A stretch of 64,000 bases of DNA from Bordetella genomosp. 9 (lineage in GTDB: Bacteria > Pseudomonadota > Gammaproteobacteria > Burkholderiales > Burkholderiaceae_B): NCBI RefSeq assembly GCF_002261425.1, contig NZ_NEVJ01000002.1, positions 62,001 to 126,000 on the forward strand. The letters are read 5' to 3'. Of this stretch, positions 42,201 through 50,940 are shown in pieces (position 1 is the stretch's first letter; every line of letters starts with the position of its first letter). The notes under the pieces were generated by a model. The model did not search any database. It was not told the DNA's origin and worked only from the letters and a program-made list of their open reading frames with translations. A program made the position numbers and the translations under genes.

Positions 42201-44819
42201 ATGGAACGACACGCGGCTGCGCGCCGGACGGAAGCTCGCCTGGAGCACTGGTTCGCCGAACGCGGATGGAAGTCGGCGCCCTTCCAGCGCGAGACCTGGC
42301 ATCGCTACCTGGACGGCGAGTCGGGCCTGCTGCACACGCCCACGGGCAGTGGGAAGACCCTGGCTGCCTTCGGCGGCCCCTTGCTGGAAGCGCTGGCCGA
42401 TACGCCTACCGATACGCCTACCGATACGCCTACCGATGCGGCCGCCGAGGCGCCCGCCAACAGGCCTGAAACGCGGCCGGCCTCCGGCGACGGCCCCAAG
42501 GTGTTGTGGGTCACGCCACTTCGCGCGCTGGCCGCCGACACGGCGCGGGCCCTGACCGAAATCACCCAGGCCGTGCAGCTGCCGTGGACCGTGGCGCTGC
42601 GCACCGGCGACGCCAGCGCGCGCGATAAGCGCCTGGCGCGGCAGGGCAAGGCGGACGTCCTGATCATCACGCCCGAGTCGCTGGCCCTGTTGCTGTCGTA
42701 CGCGGACACCGCCCCGCGTTTCCGGAGCTTGCGCTGCATCGTGGTGGACGAATGGCATGAATTGCTGGGAAACAAGCGCGGGGTGCTGCTGCAGCTGTGC
42801 GTGGCGCGCCTGCGCCGCCTGTCGCCGGGCGTGCGCATCTGGGGCCTGTCCGCCACCCTGGGCAACCTGGACGAAGCGCGCGCCGTGCTGTTGCCGCATG
42901 CGCCGCCCAGCGCGCTGGTGGCGGGCGCGCGCCCGCGCCGCATTCGCATTTCCACGCTGTTGCCGCCGCGCGATGGCGCCTTGCCCTGGGCCGGTTATCT
43001 CGGTCTGTCGCAGTTGCCGCGGGTGTTCAAGCGCCTGTTCGACGTGCGCGCCAGCCTGCTGTTCACCAACACGCGCGCGCAGGCCGAACTGTGGCACCGG
43101 GCATTGGAGTCCATCTGGCCGGAAGATCCGTCCACGCTGGCCCTGCATCACGGTTCGCTGGACGCGCGCCTGCGGGCCGGCACCGAGCAGGGCCTGCGCG
43201 AAGGCCGCATCCGCTGCGTGGTGGCGACCTCAAGCCTGGACCTGGGCGTGGATTTCCCGGCGGTGGACCAGGTCCTGCAGATCGGCAGTCCCAAGGGCGT
43301 CGCAAGGCTGATGCAGCGCGCCGGCCGGGCCCGGCACCGGCCGGGCGAATCCGGCCAGGTGGTCTGCGTGCCCGCGCAGACGCTGGACCTGATCGAGTAT
43401 GCCGCCGCCCGCCAGGCGATCGAACGCGGCGAAATCGAGTCGCGTCCGCCGCCGCGCGGCAGCCTGGACGTGCTGGCGCAACATGCCGTGACGCTGGCCC
43501 TGGGCGGTGGCTTCGAGGCCGAGGACCTGTATCGTGAAGTCCGCGCCACGCATGCCTATGCCGACCTGGATGCCGCCACCTGGCAGGCCGTGCTGGATTT
43601 CATCGTGCAGGGCGGCCGGGCCCTGGGCAGTTATCCGGAGTTTCGCCGTGTCGACATCGACGAGGATGGCGCCTACCGCGTACACGATCGCCGCATCGCG
43701 CTGCGCCATCGGCTGTCCATCGGCACCATCACGGCCGACGGCGCCGTCGCCGTCAAGTATCTGCGTGGCGGCAGCCTGGGCTCGGTGGAAGAAGGCTTCC
43801 TGGCGCGGCTGCGTCCCGGCGACCGCTTCCAGTTCGCCGGCCGCACGCTGCAGCTCGCCCGGCTGGAAGGCATGACCGCGTACGTGCGGCGGGCCAAGGG
43901 CGGCGATGGCCCCGTGGCGACGTGGCTGGGTGGGCGCATGCCGCTGTCCACGCAGCTCGCGCACGAGGTGGAAGCCTTGTATGGACAGGCCGGAGAGGAG
44001 AGCGAAGAAAAGACCGAAGAACTGGACGAAGAAGAGGCCGAGAACAAGGCCGAAAACAAGGCCGAACCCGCCGCGCCGGAAATGCGCGCCGCCGAACCCT
44101 TGCTGCGCATCCTGCGCCATATCGGCGCGCTGCCCGGGCCTGGCCGCCTGGTGGCCGAGCAGGTGGGCACGCGGCGCGGCATGCATCTTTTTCTCTATCC
44201 CTTCGCCGGCCGCTTCGTGCACGAAGGCCTGGCGGCGATGATGGCGCTGCGATGGGGCCGGCTGCACGCGAACACCTTCTCCTACACGGTCAACGACTAC
44301 GGCCTGATGCTGACGCTGGCCGAACCGGCGGAACTGGACGAGGCCCTGTTGCGGCGCCTGCTGCGTGTCGAAGGCATGGAAGCCGACCTGAGCGAAGGCG
44401 TGAACCTGGGCGAGCTGGCGCGCCGGCAGTTCCGCGAAATCGCCCGCGTCGCCGGCCTGCTGACGCCGTCGTTCCCTGGCAGGGAGCTGCGTTCGCTGCG
44501 CCAGGTCCAGGCGTCCAGCGGGCTGCTCTACGACGTGCTGCGGCGCTACGATCCGGACCATCTGCTGCTGGCGCAGGCCGAGCGCGAGGTCTTCGACATC
44601 CAGCTGGAAGCCCCCCGGCTGCAGGCCGCCCTGCGCGATTGCGAGAATCGCACCCTGGTGCTGCGGAATACGGGCGCGTTCAGTCCGCTGTCCTTCCCCT
44701 TGTGGATGGAGAGCCTGCGCGGCCAGCTCAGTACCGAAACCTGGCAGGCGCGCGTCAAGCGCGCGGCCGCGCAACTGGAGAAGCGCTATGAACGCGTCAC
44801 CCGGGCAAGCATCGCCTGA
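42201..44819 (+). CDS. Ligase-associated DEXH-box DNA helicase (Lhr family)
   Basis: 872-residue superfamily-2 helicase of the bacterial Lhr / 'ligase-associated' type. Motif I HTPTGSGKTLAAF (about residues 35-47), motif II VVDEWHEL (DEWH), motif III GLSATLG, then LHHGSLD, TSSLDLGVDFPAVD and motif VI QRAGRARHRPGE, with the Lhr-specific C-terminal winged-helix and beta-barrel part. Two low-complexity inserts: TPTD repeats (about 67-78) and a Glu/Lys-rich linker (about 598-628). Overlaps PdeM by 32 bp. In other bacteria these two sit with a DNA ligase and an exonuclease, both missing here. Confidence 0.92.
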   Translation: MERHAAARRTEARLEHWFAERGWKSAPFQRETWHRYLDGESGLLHTPTGSGKTLAAFGGPLLEALADTPTDTPTDTPTDAAAEAPANRPETRPASGDGPKVLWVTPLRALAADTARALTEITQAVQLPWTVALRTGDASARDKRLARQGKADVLIITPESLALLLSYADTAPRFRSLRCIVVDEWHELLGNKRGVLLQLCVARLRRLSPGVRIWGLSATLGNLDEARAVLLPHAPPSALVAGARPRRIRISTLLPPRDGALPWAGYLGLSQLPRVFKRLFDVRASLLFTNTRAQAELWHRALESIWPEDPSTLALHHGSLDARLRAGTEQGLREGRIRCVVATSSLDLGVDFPAVDQVLQIGSPKGVARLMQRAGRARHRPGESGQVVCVPAQTLDLIEYAAARQAIERGEIESRPPPRGSLDVLAQHAVTLALGGGFEAEDLYREVRATHAYADLDAATWQAVLDFIVQGGRALGSYPEFRRVDIDEDGAYRVHDRRIALRHRLSIGTITADGAVAVKYLRGGSLGSVEEGFLARLRPGDRFQFAGRTLQLARLEGMTAYVRRAKGGDGPVATWLGGRMPLSTQLAHEVEALYGQAGEESEEKTEELDEEEAENKAENKAEPAAPEMRAAEPLLRILRHIGALPGPGRLVAEQVGTRRGMHLFLYPFAGRFVHEGLAAMMALRWGRLHANTFSYTVNDYGLMLTLAEPAELDEALLRRLLRVEGMEADLSEGVNLGELARRQFREIARVAGLLTPSFPGRELRSLRQVQASSGLLYDVLRRYDPDHLLLAQAEREVFDIQLEAPRLQAALRDCENRTLVLRNTGAFSPLSFPLWMESLRGQLSTETWQARVKRAAAQLEKRYERVTRASIA
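42399..42434. repeat. 12-bp VNTR inside the helicase gene
   Basis: GATACGCCTACC is repeated three times perfectly, head to tail, followed by GATGCG. It encodes DTPT units in a surface insertion just after the ATP-binding loop; 12 bp keeps the frame whatever the copy number. Confidence 0.8.
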
Positions 44820-45507
44820 CGACGGCCATGCCCTGACGCTGGCGGGCGAAGCGGTCGTCCTGATGGGCGCGCGGGCCCTGCATTGGCCCGCGCGGCGGCG
44901 CCTCATCATCGCGGATCTGCACCTGGGCAAGGGGAATGTGTTCCGCCAGGCCGGCATCGCCGTGCCAAGCGGCGCCACGGGCGACGATCTGCTGCGGCTC
45001 ACGCGGCTGCTCGCACGCGTGGATGCGCGCGAATTGTGGATCGTCGGCGACGTGCTGCACGGACCGGCCTCGCACGCCGCCTGGCGTGACGCCTGGGCGC
45101 GATTTCGCCAGGCTCATGCGGGCGTGGACATCGCGGCGGTCATCGGCAACCACGACCGGGCCCTGGGCGGCGCCGAACTGGATATACGCCAGCTGGGCGA
45201 CGCCCATGCCGATGGCCCTTTCCTGTTCCGGCATCTGCCCGACCGCGATGCCCGCGGTCGCCACGTGATCGCCGGACACGTGCATCCCAAGGCGCGCGTG
45301 CCGGGCGTACCGCGCGCGTGGCCGGCGTTCTGGCTACGTGAGGGCGTGACGGTATTGCCGGCGTTTTCCGAATTTACCGGCGGCCACGCCCTGGACGCCG
45401 GGCAAGGGCAGGCGCTGGTCGCCTGCGTGGAAGGACATGCTCTGCCGTTGGGGCTGGACGCCCCCCGTGCGCCCCCCGCTCCTGCTGCTGGGCATGCCCC
45501 TTGCTGA
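44788..45507 (+). CDS. pdeM: Ligase-associated DNA damage response endonuclease PdeM
   Basis: 239-residue metallophosphoesterase of the PdeM family. Metal motifs in order: IADLHLGKG, IVGDVLHG, VIGNHDRALG and IAGHVHPKAR, plus a C-terminal FSEFTGG. Starts with ATG 44788 inside the helicase end, preceded by GGAG, so translation is coupled. The C-terminal 20 residues are Ala/Pro-rich. Presumed to act with the Lhr-type helicase in DNA repair. Confidence 0.92.
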   Translation: MNASPGQASPDDGHALTLAGEAVVLMGARALHWPARRRLIIADLHLGKGNVFRQAGIAVPSGATGDDLLRLTRLLARVDARELWIVGDVLHGPASHAAWRDAWARFRQAHAGVDIAAVIGNHDRALGGAELDIRQLGDAHADGPFLFRHLPDRDARGRHVIAGHVHPKARVPGVPRAWPAFWLREGVTVLPAFSEFTGGHALDAGQGQALVACVEGHALPLGLDAPRAPPAPAAGHAPC

Positions 45508-45554
45508 ACTGTAAACATGCGCCAATTCCGGCGTTCTTTGTAAGGAGCAGAGCG

Positions 45555-45737
45555 ATGAACAAGGACCAAGTGAAGGGTGTTGCCGAACAAGTGAAGGGCA
45601 AGGTCAACGAGACGGTCGGCAAGGCGACCGGCAACAAGAGCCAGGAACTGAAGGGCGACGTCCAGCAAGGCCTGGGCAAGGCCCAGAAGGCGGCCGGCGA
45701 CGTGCGCGAAGACATCAAGAAGAACGATCAGCCCTAA
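45555..45737 (+). CDS. CsbD family stress-response protein
   Basis: 60-residue soluble protein of the CsbD family: MNKDQVKGVAEQVKGKVNET, GKATGNKSQELKGDVQQGLG repeats, with helix-breaking glycines and highly charged residues. Function unknown; usually induced in general stress. TAAGGAGCAG precedes the ATG. Followed by a terminator. Confidence 0.93.
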   Translation: MNKDQVKGVAEQVKGKVNETVGKATGNKSQELKGDVQQGLGKAQKAAGDVREDIKKNDQP

Positions 45738-45748
45738 GGGCACGCCCT

Positions 45749-45784
45749 AAGGGCACGCGCCGCGGCCTCGCAGCCGCCCTTTTT
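45749..45784. terminator. Terminator between csbD and glgX
   Basis: AAGGGC (45749-45754) pairs with GCCCTT (45776-45781), with a further GCGGC/GCCGC stem inside, followed by a run of Ts to 45784. A direct repeat CCCTAAGGGCACG precedes it. Serves csbD on the plus strand and likely glgX on the other. Confidence 0.65.
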
Positions 45785-45818
45785 GCGTGAGCTCAGGACT
45801 GGAGCTCAGTGCTCGGGC

Positions 45819-48008
45819 TCAGGACTTGGCCGGCTCCTCGTCGACCAGCTTCTCTTCCAACGTTTCCAGAACGCGCCCCGTCTGCCCCTTGGTTTGCAGG
45901 GTGAACAGGAGCAGCGAGCGGCCCGTGACCTGGTAGACATCGCCCGATCCGAAGCTGGGCAGCTCGGTCCGCACGGGCGCGTTGGTATCGATCATGCAGG
46001 TCCACTGGTCGCTGCCCGGGATTTCCGGCACGGTGAAATCGACGACATCGTGGTGTGCGTTGAGCACCAGCATCAAGGTGGCGTCGGAGGCGGGGCGGCG
46101 GATCCCGGTAGCGCGCGCGCGGCCGTCGATGATCAGGCCGAAGCACCGCATGCCGGGATCCGACCATTGGTCGTCGGCGATATCCACGCCGGCGGGGCTG
46201 ATCCAACGCACGTCGGATACGTCCAGCTCTTCGTGGTAATCGCCCGTCAGGAAACGGCCGCGCCGCAACACCGGCAGGGTGTGCCGCAGCGTGGTCAGCT
46301 TGCGCGTGAACTCCATCAGCGCCTGGCCTTCCTCGTCGATATTCCAGTTGACCCAGCTGATCTCGTTGTCCTGGCAATAGGCATTGTTGTTGCCATTCTG
46401 GGTGCGGCCGAATTCATCGCCCGCCACGACCATGGGCGTGCCCTGGGAAAACAGCAGCGTCGCCAGCATGTTGCGCTTCTGCCGTTCGCGCAGCGTACGG
46501 ATGTCCGGATCGTCCGTCGGGCCTTCCGCGCCGCAGTTCCAGGAACGGTTGTCCGAATGGCCGTCGCGGTTGTCTTCCCCGTTGGCGTCGTTGTGCTTGT
46601 CGTTGTAGGAAACCAGGTCGTGCAGGGTGAAGCCGTCGTGGGCGGTGATGAAGTTCACGCTGGCCCACGGACGCCGCCCGTTGTGGTTGAACTTGTCGCC
46701 GGATGCGGTCAGGCAGGAAGCCAGGTCCGCCACCATGCCTTCGTCGCCCTTCCAGTAGGCGCGCACGCAATCGCGGAAACGATCGTTCCACTCCGCCCAG
46801 CCCGGCGGGAAGTTGCCGACCTGGTAGCCGCCCGGCCCGCAATCCCAGGGTTCGGCGATCAGCTTGACGCTGGACAGGATGGGGTCCTGGCGGCAAGCCT
46901 TCAGGAAACCGCTTTCATAGTCGAAGCCGCCTGGCTCGCGTGCCAGGATGGTCGCCAGGTCGAAGCGGAATCCGTCGACGTTCATCTCGGTGACCCAGTA
47001 GCGCAGGCTGTCCATCACCATCTGCAGCACGCGCGGGTGCGACAGGTTCAAGGTGTTGCCCGTGCCGGTGTCGTTGATGTAGTAGCGCTTCTGGTCGGGC
47101 AGCAGCCGGTAGTATGAGGCGTTGTCGATGCCGCGGAAGGACAGGGTGGCGCCCAGCTCGCTGCCCTCGGCCGTATGGTTGTAGACCACGTCCAGGATGA
47201 CTTCCAGGTTCGCTTCGTGGAAGCGGTCTATCATCTGTTTCAGTTCGGTGATGTCGCTGGGGCCGCGCGCGAAGTAGCGCGGGTCGGGCGCGAAAAAGCC
47301 GATGGTGTTGTAGCCCCAGTAGTTCGTCAGGCCCTTGTCCAGCAGGTGGCTGTCGTTGACGAAGGCATGGATGGGCAGCAGTTCCACCGACGTGACGCCC
47401 AGCGACTTGATGTGGTCGATCACCGCCTTCTGGCCCAGTCCCTCGAAGGTCCCGCGCATCGATTCGGGCACGGCGGGATGCAGCTTGGTGTAGCCCCGCA
47501 CATGGGTCTCGTAGAAAATCGTTTCTTCCCACGGCACGCGGACCTTGCTCGGATGCTCCCAGCTGAAGCGCTGGTCCACCACCTGGCATTTGGGCATGAA
47601 CGGCGCGCTGTCCCTTTCGTCGAAGCCCAGGTCGCCTTCTTCGCTGCCGATGGTGTAGCCGAAGACGGCCGGGTCCCACTTGAGTTCGCCCACATACGCC
47701 TTGGCGTACGGATCGAGCAACAGCTTGTTGTGATTGAAGCGATGGCCGTTTTCGGGGTCGTAAGGGCCGTACACGCGATAGCCGTAGACCGCGCCGGGCT
47801 CCAGGCCCCGCACGTGCACATGCCAGACCTCGTCGGTGAATTCGGGGAGTTCGATACGTTCGATTTCTTTCTGGCCCGTGGGGTCGAACAGGCAGACTTC
47901 GACCCGGGTGGCGTGCGCTGAAAACAGGGCGAAATTCACGCCTTCGCCGTCCCAGGTGGCGCCCAGGGGGAATGGCGAGCCTTCGGTGATACGTGGCTGG
48001 TGGGTCAT
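45819..48008 (-). CDS. glgX: Glycogen debranching enzyme GlgX
   Basis: 729-residue GH13 debranching enzyme (isoamylase type) that hydrolyses alpha-1,6 branches in limit dextrins. N-terminal CBM48 (GSPFPLGATWDGEGVNFALFSAHA), then the GH13 regions: VVYNHTAEG (I), DGFRFDLATIL with the nucleophile Asp (II), LIAEPWDCG with the acid Glu (III) and NFITAHDGFTL (IV). The C-terminal about 80 residues are acidic. ATG 48008 follows GGAG. No other glycogen or trehalose gene is in the window, so it may be an isolated gene or support osmotic sugar metabolism. Confidence 0.94.
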   Translation of the reverse strand: MTHQPRITEGSPFPLGATWDGEGVNFALFSAHATRVEVCLFDPTGQKEIERIELPEFTDEVWHVHVRGLEPGAVYGYRVYGPYDPENGHRFNHNKLLLDPYAKAYVGELKWDPAVFGYTIGSEEGDLGFDERDSAPFMPKCQVVDQRFSWEHPSKVRVPWEETIFYETHVRGYTKLHPAVPESMRGTFEGLGQKAVIDHIKSLGVTSVELLPIHAFVNDSHLLDKGLTNYWGYNTIGFFAPDPRYFARGPSDITELKQMIDRFHEANLEVILDVVYNHTAEGSELGATLSFRGIDNASYYRLLPDQKRYYINDTGTGNTLNLSHPRVLQMVMDSLRYWVTEMNVDGFRFDLATILAREPGGFDYESGFLKACRQDPILSSVKLIAEPWDCGPGGYQVGNFPPGWAEWNDRFRDCVRAYWKGDEGMVADLASCLTASGDKFNHNGRRPWASVNFITAHDGFTLHDLVSYNDKHNDANGEDNRDGHSDNRSWNCGAEGPTDDPDIRTLRERQKRNMLATLLFSQGTPMVVAGDEFGRTQNGNNNAYCQDNEISWVNWNIDEEGQALMEFTRKLTTLRHTLPVLRRGRFLTGDYHEELDVSDVRWISPAGVDIADDQWSDPGMRCFGLIIDGRARATGIRRPASDATLMLVLNAHHDVVDFTVPEIPGSDQWTCMIDTNAPVRTELPSFGSGDVYQVTGRSLLLFTLQTKGQTGRVLETLEEKLVDEEPAKS

Positions 48009-48143
48009 GGTAACGCTCCGGGGGAATTGATGGCCGCGTATGGAAGAGCAAACGGCGCGATAAGGAAGCAAGCGACATGCCCGGCGCGGGAATGCGGATT
48101 GCCGGCGGTCGTGTCGGCATCATGACGGCAAATGGAGGCTGCG

Positions 48144-48584
48144 ATGAACACCCTGAAAGACACCGTGCAAGGCCTGGCGATGGAGCTGGGCGTCGAATCC
48201 CCGATGGATGCCAAGCAGGTGGACGACGGCGCGCCGGCGGCGCACCAGTTCGCCCTGTCGGCCACGGCGGGCCGCATCTACATCCAGAACGCCGCCGGGA
48301 AAGTGATCGAGGTCGGCGACCTGCTGGAAGAACAGGGCCGTTACAGCTACCGGCTGGACCAGGGCGCCGTCGTCGGCCGCGACCTGCCGGACCTGGGTAG
48401 CGCGCTCAAGCATCTGGCCGGCCAGCTGACGTTCCTGTACGTGGACGGCCTGTTCCGGCAATTGCCCGACAGCGCGGCCGAGGCGTCCAGCCATTCCATG
48501 TCGGCCGCGCCGGTCTTCGTCACCCTGGCCGACGGCACGGACGAACTGCGCGGGCCCGGCGGGACGGAGACAACCGGCCGTTGA
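48144..48584 (+). CDS. Hypothetical protein
   Basis: 146-residue protein, not recognised. Preceded by GGAGG five bases before ATG 48144 (an in-frame ATG at 48132 overlaps that site). The body, HQFALSATAGRIYIQNAAGK, IEVGDLLEEQGRYSYRLDQG, looks like a compact beta-rich domain; the end is Gly/Thr-rich. No signal peptide, no membrane segment. It stands divergent from glgX. Confidence 0.65.
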   Translation: MNTLKDTVQGLAMELGVESPMDAKQVDDGAPAAHQFALSATAGRIYIQNAAGKVIEVGDLLEEQGRYSYRLDQGAVVGRDLPDLGSALKHLAGQLTFLYVDGLFRQLPDSAAEASSHSMSAAPVFVTLADGTDELRGPGGTETTGR

Positions 48585-48615
48585 GCCGCGCCGCTGGCCG
48601 GCGCGGGCGGGGGCG

Positions 48616-49389
48616 TCAGGCAGGCGCGGGCCGCCTGGCCCGCGGACTTCTGGCGTCGGCCTCTTCCTGGCGCGCTTCGCGCACCAGCCTGGGGTAGACA
48701 GTCTTTGCCCCCGCCAGGAAGTTTTCCACCGCGTAGCGCACCTTGTCGTCGAACGACACTTCCATGGGCGACTGGTAGATGGTTTCGCGGATGGCGGTAT
48801 AGAACAGGCCATCGTGCAGCGTCCAGTAGAACTCGATCTCCTGTTCCGTCACCGGCCCGTCATCCGCGACGCCGCAGTGATGGCGCAGTTCCTGGCAGCA
48901 GGGCGCGAGCAGGTCCTTCTTGATCAACTGCAGGTAGCGGCGGTTCAGCCCGCTGCTTTCCAGGCCGGCGAACATATAGATGCGTATCCATTCGGGCTGG
49001 TAGGTCGCCCGCGCGTATTCTCGGTAGAAACGCACCAGTCTGTCCTGCAGCGGCATCGTCCGATCGCGCAGCAGCGCGACCCATTGCGGCTGCCAGCGTC
49101 CCATGAAGACGTGCAGGTAGACCTGGTCGATCAGGTCCTGCTTGGATTTGAAATACCGGTACAGCAGCGGCTGCGTGATGCCCAGGCGCTGGGAGAGCTC
49201 GCGCGTGTGCCCGGCAAAGCCTTTCTCGGAAAAATAGCGGATGGCGCCGTGCAGGATCTGCTGCTGGCGTTCGGCCGCGCGCAGGCGCGGTTTCTTCTCC
49301 GCCGGCGCGGTCTTGCCGGCGCGGGGAGTCGCGGTCTTGGCTGGCGTGGCGGATCGCGCCACGCGTGTGGATTTGGTCGCGGCAACCAT
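48616..49389 (-). CDS. TetR family transcriptional regulator
   Basis: 257-residue TetR regulator. The HTH is clear (GAIRYFSEKGFAGHTRELSQ, LGITQPLLYRYFKSKQDL). Residues 1-38 form an unusual Lys/Ala/Thr/Pro-rich N-terminal arm that could add DNA contacts. The ligand domain (FYWTLHDGLFYTAIRETIYQ) is unassigned. It is the last gene of a Bug-GlcG-TetR minus-strand operon, separated by 2 bp, and likely binds the palindrome in the divergent promoter at 50889-50900. Confidence 0.87.
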   Translation of the reverse strand: MVAATKSTRVARSATPAKTATPRAGKTAPAEKKPRLRAAERQQQILHGAIRYFSEKGFAGHTRELSQRLGITQPLLYRYFKSKQDLIDQVYLHVFMGRWQPQWVALLRDRTMPLQDRLVRFYREYARATYQPEWIRIYMFAGLESSGLNRRYLQLIKKDLLAPCCQELRHHCGVADDGPVTEQEIEFYWTLHDGLFYTAIRETIYQSPMEVSFDDKVRYAVENFLAGAKTVYPRLVREARQEEADARSPRARRPAPA

Positions 49390-49391
49390 GC

Positions 49392-49832
49392 TTACAGCGG
49401 ATCTCCCGTGTCAGGCGTGAGGCCGGCGGACTGCACCGCGGGGATCAGGCAGAGTTCGTCATTGTCGGAGGTATCCCCCGAAATGCCGATGGAGCCGACC
49501 ACATGGCCCGCCGCGTCGCGGATCAGCGCGCCGCCCGCCACGGGCGCCAGGCGGCCTTCGGAAATCGCGTTCAGCGCGGCGAAGAACACCGGCGCGCCCT
49601 GGGACCGCCGGGCCAGTTCGCGGCCGCCCAGGCCCATGCCCAGCACGCCCCAGGCCTTGGCCATGGCCAGCTGGGGCCGCATGATTCCCGAATGGTCGGC
49701 GCGTTTCAGCACCACCAGGTGCCCGCCGGCATCCATGATGGCCACCGTCAAGGGCGCGAAGCCCCGTTCGCGGCCTTGCCTGAGCGCTTCGTCCGCGATG
49801 CGGTCGGCCTGTTCCAGCAGCACATTGCTCAT
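49392..49832 (-). CDS. GlcG/HbpS family haem-degrading-type protein
   Basis: 146-residue protein of the GlcG/HbpS family: LTVAIMDAGGHLVVLKRADHSG, AKAWGVLGMGLGGRELARRSQG, and the conserved VAGGALIRDAAGHVVGSIGISGDTSDND. The family includes haem-binding HbpS, cobalamin-binding PduO C-domains and GlcG; function in catabolic operons is unknown. ATG 49832 has GGAG upstream. In the Bug operon (27 bp after the Bug gene). Confidence 0.87.
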   Translation of the reverse strand: MSNVLLEQADRIADEALRQGRERGFAPLTVAIMDAGGHLVVLKRADHSGIMRPQLAMAKAWGVLGMGLGGRELARRSQGAPVFFAALNAISEGRLAPVAGGALIRDAAGHVVGSIGISGDTSDNDELCLIPAVQSAGLTPDTGDPL

Positions 49833-49859
49833 TCTGCGATCTCCGATTGCCGGCATGCG

Positions 49860-50828
49860 TCAATCCACGCGTATGCCCTTGTCCTTGATGATTTTCGCGT
49901 ACTTGTCGGTCTCGGCGCGGTTGAAGCGTACCAGTTCCGCGGGGCTGGTATGCATGGCATCCACGCCCAGGTCATAGTAGAGCTTGACCAGCTTGGGATC
50001 CGTCATGGCCTTGCCGAGGGCGCGCTGGTATTCCGCGACGACCGCGGGCGGCGTGTTCGCCGGCAGGTAGACGCCCCAGGAATTCAGCGCCACCATGCCG
50101 GGCAGGCCGCTTTCGGCCACCGTCGGTACGTCGGGCAGCTGCGCCGAACGCTGCGCGCTGGTGATCGCCAGCGGCCGCAGCTTGCCGGCCTTGATGTACT
50201 GCATGACCGCCTGCGTGTCGGCGAAGATCATGTCGATCTGGCCGCCCATCAGGTCGTTGACCGCCGCCACGCCGCCCTTGTAGGGCACGTGCTGCATCTT
50301 GATGCCGGCCGCTTCGTCCAGCATTTCGCCGCTCAGGTGCGCCAGGGTGCCGGAGCCGCCCGAGCCGAAATTCAGTCCGCCCGGCTTTGCCTTGGCGGCC
50401 TGGATGACGTCGTGCAGCGTCTTGAACGGCGACTTCGGATTGACCACCAGCACCACCGGGCCGGTGGCCACCAGCGATACGGGGATGAAGTCGCGCCCCA
50501 TGTCGTAGGGCAGCTTGCTCAATAAGGGATTGACCAGCGTGGGTCCCATGTTTCCCATCATGAAGGTATAGCCGTCGGCGGGTTGGCGGGCCGCGTACTC
50601 CGTGCCCAGCGACCCGGCGGCGCCCGGCTTGTTGTCGACGATCACCGGCTGTTTCCAGACATCCGCCAGCTGCTGGCCCAGGATGCGCGCCATCAGGTCG
50701 GATGCGCCTCCTGGCGGGAAAGTGACAACGAGATGCACGGGACGATCGGGGAAGGCTGCCGCGGCGGCGCTCGCCCAAAGGGCGAACAGCACTGCCGCGA
50801 CCACGCGGGTCGAGATTCGGCGGTACAT
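49860..50828 (-). CDS. Bug family tripartite tricarboxylate transporter receptor
   Basis: 322-residue TctC/Bug receptor. Signal peptide 1-24 (cleavage near AAAA), then LVVTFPPGGASDLMAR, VIVDNKPGAAGSLGTEYAA, PADGYTFMMGNMG and LPDVPTVAESGLPG. GGAGAC before the ATG. Heads the Bug-GlcG-TetR operon and is divergent from the beta-propeller/CobW genes. Probably feeds the aromatic-acid-like pathway encoded at 53330-57630. Confidence 0.9.
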   Translation of the reverse strand: MYRRISTRVVAAVLFALWASAAAAAFPDRPVHLVVTFPPGGASDLMARILGQQLADVWKQPVIVDNKPGAAGSLGTEYAARQPADGYTFMMGNMGPTLVNPLLSKLPYDMGRDFIPVSLVATGPVVLVVNPKSPFKTLHDVIQAAKAKPGGLNFGSGGSGTLAHLSGEMLDEAAGIKMQHVPYKGGVAAVNDLMGGQIDMIFADTQAVMQYIKAGKLRPLAITSAQRSAQLPDVPTVAESGLPGMVALNSWGVYLPANTPPAVVAEYQRALGKAMTDPKLVKLYYDLGVDAMHTSPAELVRFNRAETDKYAKIIKDKGIRVD

Positions 50829-50888
50829 TCGTTGTCTCCTGGTGGTATGTATGCGGCGCCGTTCTGTGCGGGGCCTTTGCGGCTATAC

Positions 50889-50900
50889 TATCGATCGATA
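50889..50900. promoter_or_regulatory. TATCGATCGATA palindrome in divergent promoter
   Basis: Perfect 12-bp palindrome between the Bug-GlcG-TetR operon and the beta-propeller gene, overlapping TATACTATCGAT promoter-like sequence. A shorter match, TATCGATA, lies at 54300-54307 before the HIBADH-like gene. Best candidate for the operator of the TetR regulator at 48616. Confidence 0.5.
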
Positions 50901-50940
50901 AATTAGAAAGCAATCGCTAAATCTCGCAGCGGGAATATTC

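Noticed and set aside
42399-42434. Regular repeats considered as a CRISPR array.
   Set aside because: The units are 12 bp, contiguous without spacers and in frame in a coding region, so they are a VNTR.
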